A stretch of 64,000 nt of DNA, from the NCBI GenBank assembly GCA_036245805.1, contig BTRK01000006.1:62001-126000 (forward strand), given 5' to 3'. The translations under genes were made by a program, and so were the position numbers. Origin of the DNA: Pristionchus mayeri (Eukaryota; Nematoda; Chromadorea; Rhabditida; Neodiplogasteridae). The notes beneath the pieces are model-generated. The model was not told the origin of the DNA. It did no database searches and worked only from the letters and a program-made list of their open reading frames with translations. Shown piece after piece: positions 14,501 through 25,200 of the stretch; the stretch's first letter is position 1, and every line of letters starts with the position of its first letter.

Positions 14501-15340
14501 TTAGGGTGTCCCATAAGTTCTCGGACTTTTTTTTTCAATCCATCTACTACATTAGCCAATGGAGTTAGGACTTAAAATACTTTCGCATAGTTAGTGGCAG
14601 AGGGTGTATTGTTACATAATGCCATGATCCGATGCATGCATATCATAGTGATGATGCGATCTTTGAAAATGCTCATTTTTTAGAGCACTTAGTTTTGCTT
14701 TTTTTGCAACCTGACAGCGAGATTCTAGGAGAGGCAGATGTGTGTGGTGTAATCATTATCTTGCTGTGTATATACTAATATATTAACATCGGTTGTACTG
14801 CTATTCAAGTAGTAGTAAAATGGAAAAATCGAAAATCAAGTTTACACTTTTAGGGTTAGTTGTACATTTTCGAGCATATTTTAAACCGTCGCTAACCAAT
14901 TGTATCAAAAACAACTTTAAAAGTGATGATAATATTTTCTCAACCTCTTGAGGTTGTTTCTAGAACGTAACCAAGCAAGTCCTTTGAAGACACTTTGCAA
15001 AAAAGCAACATTTCCTATCGATGAAGCAAATCAAATCCAGATATCAGAAATGTGCCTGAAATTATTCAATAGTTGTGTGTATTAATTAAAGATTGTAAAT
15101 GCATTTCAACTCACAACCATTAGGAAACTAATTCAAAAAAAATCATTTTTTGGATTTTGCTATATTTTGTTCAAATATATGTAGCACTCTCCAAAAGAAC
15201 CTAATATGCTAGTCTAACGATTTATATTGAAAGTATTATCACACACTTTCAAACAGTCTATGGTAGAATGATGTTAGATTAGATATCTAACTTAGAAAGC
15301 AAAATGTTCATAATGTCCGGAAACTTATGGGACACCCTAA
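14501..15340. mobile_element. Mariner-like MITE C nested in B
   Basis: Ends TTAGGGTGTCCCATAAGTT and its inverse AACTTATGGGACACCCTAA, with TA at 14499-14500 and 15341-15342. The ends resemble those of mariner transposons. The 840-base body has no coding capacity that I can see. Confidence 0.8.
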
Positions 15341-15345
15341 TAGTA

Positions 15346-17322
15346 CAGTCGCGCCGGAAAGTGAGTAGACGATTTTTATTTTCGATATAACTTTTGTTAT
15401 AGCTGATTTTGAAATTTGGTTATTGTGGCACTATATACCAAATCCATCGAGGAATACGATGCGTGTATTGCATCATCAATTGCATCATCGTTGATTACGT
15501 AGCAATGACGCAATCGAACAACACTTTTTCAAACATTCATTATTCTTACATATATTTTTCCGTACTCGCCAAACTTTCTGAGGTTGGAGATATGCCCGAG
15601 GCCTACCCAAAAAAAATTAGAAGTTACTGCGGGTTCGCACCTTTGCTGCAGACTTGCTGATAAAACAGGGTCGCAAATTCATAATTCAGCTTCTAGGCAA
15701 GCTAGAGACATGTTCAATCCGTCAACATGATCGGCATCGTGAGTAAAGTTCATCCTGAAAATATGAAAACAAATTCTCTTAATTTGCCCTCAGGGCATTA
15801 AAAAATCACTTTTTTGCATGACCATTTTTTGGGGTGCCCTATTGAGATGTCACTTTTTTATCGAAACATGTGTTCCGGAAATTTTTTTTCGGAACACTAA
15901 TTTTGAAACAGCTTACTTCAGATACTTTCCGCACGGAACAATTCAATTCGGAACGTTCATTTCGGAACTTTTTTCCCAGAACTCTCGATTTGGAACTGTT
16001 CATCTCGGAACTTTTTTCGCCCAATCATCCCTGTCCTTCCTATTCACGATGAGCGGTCACTGGCATCTACAAAACCGTATGATAGATCCTCTCAAAGCCA
16101 TATCTTCCCAATAAGAACAAATTAGCTCATTAAAAATGCTTAATTACACTAGGTAATTTCCTGAAAAAAAGTTCCGAGATGAACGTTTCCCAAAAATAAA
16201 TTCCCACTCGTCGAGTTCCCACCCTCGCATTCCGAGTTGAAAGTTCTAGATTAGCTGTTCCAGGATTATTGATTCCGAGTCAGATGTTTCAAAATTAAAG
16301 TTACAACATTATTTTTCCGAGATAGTAGGTTCCGAGAAAAAAGTGCCACCCCAATAGGGCACCTTTTTTGGACATTCATAACTTTTCGGAAAATGTATAT
16401 GAAAATCTGGTTTTTTGCTCGGGTATGTTCATAATGTATTAATGATATGTTCCCCAACTTTTTGCGATTCGATAACTTTCCTGCCCGCGGCGTTCGTTTT
16501 TCTGATGTATTCTAGGGCCGGAAAACACCTTGTTTACGCCTGTACTCTCTCTCGCTCATAGGGGTGTTTCTCGACACCAGTATACCTCCGAAAAACGTTC
16601 GCCGCGGGCAGGAAAGGTATCCAATCGCTCTAAAAAGTTGGGAATCATATCCTTAATACATTGTAAACATGCTTAAGCAAAAACTAGATTTTTAAATGCA
16701 TTTTCCGTGTCCGTGTAAAATTCCTGCAAAAATGTTTGCAGTCGGGCGGATTCGAACCCACGTTTCAGAACCCCCTAAGTTTTTCTAGAAAAACTCTATT
16801 TGGGGTACCTCGCTCGTCTTCGGCATATTTTTTTAAAGAAATGGCCATGCAAAAACGTGATTTTTTCATGCCCTGGGGGCAAATTAAGAGATTTTGTTTT
16901 CATATTTTCAGGATGAGCTTTACCCACGATGCCGATCATTTTGACGGTTTGAACAGGTTTCTAGATTGCCTAGAAGCTGAGTTATGAATTTGCGACCCTG
17001 TTTTATCAGCAAGTCTGCAGCAAAGGTGCGAACCCGCAGCAACTTCTAAATTTTTTTCTGGGCAGGCCTCGAGCATATCTACAACCTCAGAAAGTTTGGC
17101 GAGTATGAAAAAATATATGTAAGAATAATGAGTGTTTGAAAAAGTGTTGTTCGACTGCGTCATCAACACGCAATCAGCGATGATGTAATTGATGACGCAA
17201 TACACGCATCGTATTCCTCGATGGATTTGGTATAGACTGCCACAATAACCAAATTGCAAAATCAGCTGCAACAAAAGTTATATCAAAAATAAAAATCTTC
17301 TACTCATTTTCCGGCGCGACTG
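15346..17322. mobile_element. Foldback element D nested in B (TA target site)
   Basis: Ends CAGTCGCGCCGGAAA, inverted, flanked by TA. The arms are hundreds of bases long (CCAAATCCATCGAGGAATAC in both). Its inner part is related to element F at 43283-44751: both contain the GCCCGAGGCCTACCC block, the CCCTCAGGGCAT block and a central hairpin around CCCGCGGCG (16486-16610 here). It carries element E. Confidence 0.8.
15833..16363. mobile_element. Short inverted-repeat element E nested in D
   Basis: Ends GGTGCCCTATTG and its inverse CAATAGGGCACC. Element F reads ACCATTTTTTGGACATTCAT at the equivalent place, giving an empty site; here ACCATTTTTT and TTTTTTGGACATTCAT lie either side, so T6 looks duplicated. 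The interior is rich in TTCCGAG/CTCGGAA repeats. Confidence 0.7.
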
Positions 17323-17446
17323 TACCTCATAATGTTGATGGGAGATGGAAAATGTTTTTCAAAAAATTAGTGCAAGGACTTTTGGGACACCCCAATAGAA
17401 AACAGTACTTAAAGAATATAATAGTTATTAGTAAGCAATGTGATAG

Positions 17447-20400
17447 GCCTACTCTTCGACCAACTCTACAACGATCCACCGCGCTCCTTGAACTGTGGTA
17501 ACACCACGTATTGTCAAAAAATCACTGGGAATTACAGTAAGTGATCGATAATCATCTCCTTTCGTTGTATCTATATTTCAGTAAGCTTGGGTGATAAGCG
17601 AACACATATGGTTGTGAAAGGATGTGATGGTATCGAAGTTCCATACGCCTTCTACGGTCCAAAATGCCAGGTAGTTTAGTTTTCCACATACATATTCGTT
17701 GCATTGTGGGTCAACAACAATTTGCTTTCACGTTCCTACTGTGCCCATTACGATATATTTAGACTTCGCAAGCTCACTTGTCTCGTGCACAATTCCTATC
17801 AATAGTGCTATTTAGTGAGCACGGGCTTTAAACGCAAGCCAATCGATCGTTCAAAAGTAATTAATGTAGCTTACACCACAATCGATCACTGGCCTAAGGC
17901 GGAGCATGCATTCTCGTAATTGAGTAGGCCAGCATAGATCTAAAGGTTGCGAAAAGGGTTTAGAGCACCTGACAGTGGAAGCACATATATCCGCCTTCGA
18001 TCACTCCTTGCTTAGGGTCCAGTTCAACTTTTAATAAAAACAGAATATTCAAAACTTTAAGCGCTGGCTCGTGCTTCAAAGAAGAGCAGTTTGAGGGGAG
18101 CTCATTAGGGGGGGGGGGAGCCAAACGCGAAACTCCACCATTCTCTTTCGCGACTGTGTCTGCCCCGGCGTGTGTAGAGAGGGCCGCCTCCCGAATAGAG
18201 AAGGATGGCCGGTCAGGATCAAGTCCCTTTCGATGGATGACTTGCAACTGATGAAAGCCGTTACTATGGCCAAATGTTTGGTGATTTGACAGGGAAGGGG
18301 TCGGAATTAGCTCCGCCCCCTCTCTCCCTGGTCCTCGCTTTTTCTCTGTTGACAACTTTTCAATAACTTTTTGAGCCCTAGCGCCATGCAGAGATAAGAT
18401 ATCGACAAGCGGCCCAAAACATGTTGATATTAGGACCCCAACGTGTCAGGATGTGCATTGTTTAGGTGGAATAACGTCATTTCGGCTTCAGCCCTTGTGG
18501 TCCCTAGATATATTTCGTGCATTTATCGTAAGTTATCAACATGGTCGTTTCACCTCGATGCTAATATATTACTGCCTGTGAGTAAGCCCAGCTATTACTT
18601 GTGCTCTCAGAGTGATTGCGAAACCAACTCTCATTGCACGGGATCCACATTGATCCGAAAAGGAAACTGTCTTGCAGTTTTAGTCACAAATGTTTTCACA
18701 GTGGACAGTCAAAAATTAGGTTTTAGCTTCACGCATCACAAAGTTCGCTATCATGCGAAAATGGGTCAATTTTTTTACGAAATTTAGCATCGCTTGAATC
18801 TGCCCAATATTCAGGAACACAATTTTGGGGGGTCCATCCGAAAACGTCCCCCTCTCCCCCTGGCAGTACCCTCCTCTTTCCTCAAATATTGAAGTTTTAA
18901 TTACATAACTCAATTAATTTTGGGTAAAAAGCTTCGCTCTTTTTTCATTGTTAGAGAGATTGAGCAGTTCTGTCTTTTGTATGTTGATGCCTAAGAGCTC
19001 AGACTCACAGGAACTTCGCTATGCAAATGCGATAATTATTACATTTGATAGTGTAGCGAAGTTCCTGTGAGTCTGAGCTCTTAGGCATCAACATACAAAA
19101 GATATAACAGCTCAATCTCTCTATCAATCAAAAAAGAGCGAAGCTTTTTAACCAACATTAATTGAGTTATGTAATTAAAACGCTGTCTCCGTTAGAACGT
19201 CAGATCCTGGAGGCAAAGTGGCACAATGACTCAAACTTATCGCTATGAGCTCAAACTTTGGTGGTAGAGTCCTGAGGGTTAAAGAAAACTTTTCCAGAAA
19301 TTTTGACCTACCATTTGCATATTTTTCAAAAACTGCCATTTTTGAAATTGACTCTTTGTGTTACATACTATTCGAAAGAGCATCAAAAGTTATGTCAGCA
19401 TCCAAATTTGCGAAGAAATTTATCAGCACCTGTTCGGGTAACATGCTATTATGTGAGGAAAAATAGCTGTTTGAAATTTCGATAGTTTAGGAGAAACTGT
19501 TCCAATCATTTCTGGTTTCTGAAGACGTTATACCAGATGTAAAATGTTATGAGGAATTCAGAAAAAAATATGCCGAAGACGAGCGAGGTACCCCAAATAG
19601 AATTGTTCTAGAAAAACTTAGGGGGTTCTGAAACGTGGGTTCGAATCCGCCCGACTGCAAACATTTTTGCAGGAATTTTACACACTATATCCAGCTTCGA
19701 TTATTCTTCGAAATTTATAAGAATGTATTTAAAGTTGTTTCCGAAGCTAAATTTGTTAAATTAATGCCTGCAAAAATGTTTGCACTCGGGCGGAATCGAA
19801 CCCACGTTTCAGAACCCCCTAAGTTTTTCGAGAAAAACTCTATTTGGGGTACCTCGCTCGTCTTCGGCATATTTTCTTCTGAATTCCTCATAACAGTTTA
19901 CATCTGGTATAACGTTTTCAGAAACCAGAAATGATTGGAACAGTTTCTCCTAATCTATCGAAATTTCAAACAGCTGTTTTTCCTGACATAATAGCATGTT
20001 TCCCGAACAGATGCTGATAAATTTCTTCGCAAATTTGGATTCTGACTTTTGATGCTCTTTCGAATAGTATGTAACACAAAGGGTAAATTTCAAAAATGGC
20101 AGTTTTTGAAAAATATGCAAATGGTAGGTCAACATTTCTGGAAAATTTTCTTTGACCCTCAGGACTCTACCACCAAAGTGTAAGCTCCTAGCGATAAGTT
20201 TGAGCCATTGTGCCACCCTATGCTCCGATCTTAGGGAGACAGCGTTTTAAAACTTCAACATTTGAGGAGAGAGGAGGGTACTGCCAGGGGGAGAGGGGGG
20301 ACGTTTTCGGACCGACCCAATTTTGGGCAGTTCCTCGTCGTAAAGCAGTTATATTCATTTTCCAAAATTTGGAAGTCTTGGAAAAGCGATATTTCAAGAG

Positions 20401-20850
20401 ATTACTAAATCCGTTAAATGATCACAAGTGGTTTTGCTTCCCACCACAGGTAATGGGGCAAGAGGCAAAATTGGTGTACACTACATTTTTTCACAAATAA
20501 AGACAAATAATAGTTACAAAATGTAGAGTTCTGTAGTTGTATCCACATTGACCATAGTACTGTATTCTAGTATGCTGTACCTATTGATCAATCCTAACAG
20601 TGAGTATCTCATTCTATCCTAGATATTTCGTCCTAGAGGTAAGTTATGGAAAAAAATTGTTGCAATACTTTTGCACGGCACTGTATTTTAAATATATTTT
20701 CAGAAGGAGGGATGCTACGAGATTACTTTTAACGGAGAAAAATATCAAATGTGCTGCTGCAAGGGACATGATTGCAATGCCGCATCTTCCGGCGGCTGGA
20801 TGCTGGTAGCATTCCTGGCAGCGGGAGCCGCAGCCTGGATGAGGAACTGA
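17447..20850 (+). CDS. Ly6/uPAR-like cysteine-rich, probably GPI-anchored surface protein (5' exon missing)
   Basis: Four exons join in phase: 17447-17536, 17582-17670, 18611-18676, 20704-20850, giving about 130 residues. The order is LNCGNTTYCQK, VVKGCDG, CQSDCETNSHC, a short GNC, EGCYEI and MCCCKGHDCN. Twelve cysteines, ending in the CC...CN signature, fit the three-finger Ly6/uPAR fold or the similar nematode ET-type surface modules. After CN comes a small-residue stretch and a hydrophobic tail (WMLVAFLAAGAAAW), as in GPI-anchor signals. No signal peptide is seen. The first exon should lie upstream, beyond the nested elements at 12849-17395, whose right edge is only 51 bases before 17447. 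Frame closure across three introns supports the model. The exon-3 donor (GCA then GTTTTA) is weak and lies in repeat-derived sequence. The role is unknown; related worm proteins act at neuronal or epidermal cell surfaces. Confidence 0.65.
17970..18510. repeat. Dispersed repeat in intron 2 of the Ly6-like gene
   Basis: It matches 58080-58830 in blocks (GTCGGAATTAGCTCCG, GAGATAAGATATCGACAAGC, CTTGTGGTCC). A shorter relative lies at 47740-47960 (CCCGGCGTGTTTAGAGAGC). It includes an 11-base G run (18108-18118). Confidence 0.6.
18665..20684. mobile_element. Half copy of an H-type element, interrupted
   Basis: From AAACTGTCTTG (18665) it follows the right arm of H (TCACTAATACTTTTCACAGC there, TCACAAATGTTTTCACAG here). 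It is broken by element J, resumes near 20335 and ends at GCACGGCACTG (20684) next to TA. It lies in the last intron of the Ly6-like gene and overlaps the last bases of exon 3. Confidence 0.65.
18822..20325. mobile_element. Foldback element J
   Basis: Ends share CGTCCCCCTCTCCCCCTGG / CCAGGGGGAGAGGGGGGACG. Two inner inverted repeats lie at 18960-19125 (CAGACTCACAGGAACTTCGC) and 19190-20240 (TTTGGTGGTAGAGTCCTGAG). The centre carries two inverted copies of a block with GTGGGTTCGAATCCGCC, a tRNA B-box-like string also found at 16740. A partial relative lies at 42240-42480. Confidence 0.65.
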
Positions 20851-21319
20851 ACATGGATGAGATAGATAATAAAATATTTCTTCTCGATCGATGGCATTAT
20901 CCAGTTTCATTGCCTATATACAATTATCTAAATTTGATTCGAGATCGTACTCTTACTTTTTCTCGTGTTTTCCCCCCGAGAGCCGGTGAGTGCAATTTCA
21001 ACCCTAAATGGTAAACGAGAAAGAGGATAAATTATTAATACACTTGAGAAACAGATATAAGTTCCTATAATTCGTGAAAAATAATTATTCGGTAGAGTTT
21101 ATAAATTTCGGCGGGTGTAATGCGGGGTGTGCGGTTTGTCAGTCGGATTGTCAACCGGCAAAGTTGACGTGCAGGGCACCCCAACCCCCCTCCGCATACT
21201 CCCCCGCGTTCTCTGATCGCCGAGATATCAAATAGAGAGACGATATGCTACGGTATCCCGCCTCTTACCGTGTCCCTTTTTTTTCAAAAGTGCGGTTGAC
21301 TTTTCATGTACCCCCTGAG

Positions 21320-21733
21320 CCCTCGTGATATTTCCGAGAAAAAATTCAGAAACAAATAATTCAGAAATTTAAAATGAGAAAAGATTTCTGATAAATTTTG
21401 TTTAAGAAGAATCTCTTTTAGAAACGGACATTTCAGAATCTTTTGGTGTACTCGGGCGACTTTTAAAGAAAAACAACATTGAGTTCTATTCTTCAAATTA
21501 TTATTTTTCTATGTTTGGGGCTTCATGTATCTACTATGAATCCTGAGCGAATAAAATACACAATAATACCCAAATACAATACACGAAAATGCGATGAAAA
21601 CGCTGTTGGAAAAAGTCGAACGAGTACACCAAAAGTTTTCTGAAACATATTTTCTGATGTGACTTTTCTCAAATTCTTTTTCTCATTTCGAATTTCTGAA
21701 ATAGTTTTTTTTCTCTGAAATGTCTGATCACCG
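21320..21733. repeat. Foldback remnant ending in AAATGTCTGATCACC
   Basis: Imperfect arms (TTTTGGTGTACTCGGGCGAC at 21440 against GTCGAACGAGTACACCAAAA at 21615). The right end AAATGTCTGATCACC is the same terminus as the Mutator-like MITE at 34853-35252. I could not place the left end. Confidence 0.45.
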
Positions 21734-22223
21734 CAATTCGGACCGAAGTTGTGTCCGACGTAGAGCGGATAGGCCACAGTGCAAGAGATGTAGAAAGCAC
21801 GAAGGAGCATCTAACCAGTCAGCCGTTTCAGATAACATCCACCTCAAAATTTGCAGTAGGCATTTCACAATTCTGAAAAGGAAATCGTGTACGCTCTATC
21901 GAATGAGCTATAGCTAGGGTCCGCAAGGTGAATCACTGACGTCATCACACAGGCCTATTTCTGTGGTTAATGTGTCCCTAAGGGACTGAATAAGATCATA
22001 CTTTTTTCGCAAAGAACATTTTTCCACGCTATGATTTATCGACCAAATAACGTGATATCATATGGTAACAACAATTAACAACGAAGAGCAGCAAACGTAA
22101 CGATACGAAACAATTTTGCCAAAGGAAAGATGGAAGTAAGAAGATTAAAACTTCCCACACTTGGTCAACAAAACAATTCGGAACGAACAGAATGAACAAA
22201 GATACCAATTAATATCAGTACGA

Positions 22224-25200
22224 TTAGATGGGAGCTGCCTTTTTCACCTCTCCCCTCAGTTTCTTCATTACACGCTTCACTTTCTTCGCCTTCTTTACCT
22301 TCTTATTATCGATCTAAAATAAAAACGTAGAAAAAAGGAAACGATATTTCCTCTCATAATTAGGACCTGCCTTCCGCTAGTATGCTCACCATGGGCGCGC
22401 CAGAAGTCTTGAGGAGCGGTCTTGACATCAACTTCTTGTAAACAGTAGATCCCTCGCTCTTGGCCAATGCCTTAGCGACGGCAGCCTTATGTTTGAGCTA
22501 AACATACCGTAATTATATTGAAGCATAATAGAATTATCGCGTAAACAATATATTTATGATGAGTATATGTTCGGCTTTCTTCGTTCAGATTTTCCTCACC
22601 TTTCTGTGGGCTTTGACTTGTCTCTTCTTCTCCACCTTCTTCGGGTCCACTTTGGGTTTGAGTTTGTCCATCGAGGTCCACTCATCCTTAATAAAGGTGC
22701 ATCTTTACACATTTATGGAAGGACATACATTAGACAACACAACAAAGAAGATTATCAAATGAACCCACGTTGACCGTAGGATACAGCACCCCGACGCCAT
22801 CTTTTTCTCTGATGACGCGTACACGGCCGCTTTTCGAGACCGCCACCTAGAGAATAACATATATTAATTAAAGACTGAAGATTTTACAAATGGATCTGAA
22901 CAAAAATATTTTCTACGTAGGATGTCATCAACATGATCTAGAAGTCTAGAATGTCTATAAACATACGTTTAATCCCTCTGGAAGAGTAGAGCAATCGTCA
23001 ACGATCATCTTGTGTTCAGGACGTACTGCAGGAGCCTTCTCCAGAACAACATCGTTTGATGATCTGTGAAAATTTGGACGGATTCTAAAGGCTTCTGCTT
23101 CAAGAATGTTACAGTGATTGAGCGATAAAAAAATTTACAATTGAGATTTTAAAACTCTTGTTAAGTTATAAAAATGGGACAATTTAAGGCCAAGTAGCTT
23201 TCATTTTGTTGCTTTTGAAACATCATAGTCATTCAACGCACAGCGTGTCAGATGGGGAAAATAGGTTTATTTGCGTGGGCGAAATTTCCCTATCACCGTG
23301 CCTATTTTTTCGCCCTCCGAGTCGGCCTGTGGAAATTCATCCCGAATAACGTGGAATGAGAGGACCCGATAATAATATTATGGTGAAACAGATCCAGCTT
23401 ATTCGATCCCGACAGAATTGTTATCTAATTTGAAAAATGATTCGTCATTCTTGGCTGAAACATAATGCAATTCGATAGCAATCGTTTGAAAATATACAGT
23501 TTTGCTCACTCAAGAGACATCTCCTCCTAGAGTCGTGAAGCTAAAAATATCGCGTTTGCGCTAAAAGGTGCCTAAACCCGTTGCCCAAAAATCGACCAAG
23601 AGCTTTGATTCGATTTCAACATCATTCAGCCGCAGCATGCGTGAATGTTTCAAGTCTAGTATTTCAGACCGCTCCATGGTTTTGTTAATTCGAGAATGAA
23701 TGGGATTAGTCGGGCCACGCAAATGAGCTCTTCTCCCCCGTTTGACACGCTGTGCAACGTATTGAAATAAATGTTTCGTGGTTGTACTATTTCACTCCTA
23801 AAAAATAAATTTCTTAGTTCGAGCAAAGCTATCCAATTCCATCAGAATAAATCTTACCCATCATCATTGTAAACAGGGAGAGACGGCTCCGATGACGATA
23901 GCTGGACAAAGATAGAGCGCACGTTAGGTAGACCACCTGGACACGACGACAGAATCTCCGAAACCACCTCAAAAAGTGCAAATTAAAACAAATTGTCGTA
24001 AGATGGGGAATACTAATGAGATATACATACATGTTCTACGTTTGCAACCAGATCTGCGAAAGGTTGAGAGAGGTGACCCGCATGAACGGAACTGCAATTT
24101 TGCATATTGTCTAGTAGAGGTAGCGAAGATTACTGGAAAAAAACGAGAAATACATTACATACATTCTCGCTTTGTTGGCAGTCAAATCAAAAACAGTAGT
24201 TGCAGCAGCCTTTTTGAGAGTCTCTCCCAAGGGGCGAGAGTAATCGAAGACAATAGGCATCCTGAAGATAAAAAAACTACTATGCGCTTTTCGTAACTGG
24301 AAGGCATCTTCAAATATTTTATAAATGCATTAATTAAAACTAAATGTAAGAAATATATAGCTGACTTGTGGGCCTTAATGAACTCCTTGCCCAGATGTTT
24401 CATCACAGACTTATGCACTCTCTTCTCAACAAGAAAGATGTCGTATGCAGTTGCCAACTTCCGTTTGTCCCTGAAAAAAGGATCCCAGACTATGATTTCT
24501 TCTATACAATGTACCAGGGCTGTGCATTTTACGTTTTTAGTTTTTTCGTAAATGTTTCTAATTTTACAAAAAAATATTTACGGCGAAATGCGTTGAGAAA
24601 CCTTCAAAAAAGTAAATGAACGATAATAATGTATTCTTCTTCAAGCGTTCTGAATTTCATGAATCAATGAAGTTTTTTTAATATTTTGCGATGAAGTTAA
24701 CTGCAAACATTGTATAATTTTATACTTCATTGCAATTTGGTCTAGAGTACAAATCATCCTATCGTCGACCTATTCCAGTTTTGCGTTCGCTCATTAATCC
24801 CGTCTACCACATATTTCAAACGGCTCCTTAATTTTTCAGGGCGAGATAGAACGAATATTTTCGGTTACTGAAAACATTATCAGTGAACACATGAATAATT
24901 TGAGCAAGGGCCAACTTCAAGGCTCTTGTATTGTGCTATGAATATTTAACGTATACATGAACGTATACATTTAATGTAAAATTAATATAAAATCACTCAC
25001 GCAAACGTTCTGTATACACGTTCCGTTTGCATCTGGGTCATAATCTTTGAGATATTGGCCCTCGTGAGCCCGTGATCTGCTTGGATTCTTTCTTCCCATT
25101 CGCGAGCCTGCTTCTCCACATCAGCGTCCGTCTAAACCGGGCTAGTTACAGTAAGAGATAATTTTATATGAAATATTTTACAATGCCGTACTCTAGCTTT

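Larger units (their letters stand above)
13757..17395. mobile_element. Mariner-like element B, host of nested insertions
   Basis: Terminal inverted repeats TTGGGGTGTCCCAAAAGTCC at both ends, flanked by TA (13755-13756 and 17396-17397). Removing nested elements C and D leaves about 820 bases. No transposase frame was recognised in the remainder. Confidence 0.8.

Noticed and set aside
24092..24110. Acceptor at ACTAG before the SVHAGHLS exon of the RSL1D1 homologue
   Set aside because: It gives the wrong frame; the acceptor TTGCAG ending at 24092 preserves the conserved GHxxQPxxxLVxNVEH block.
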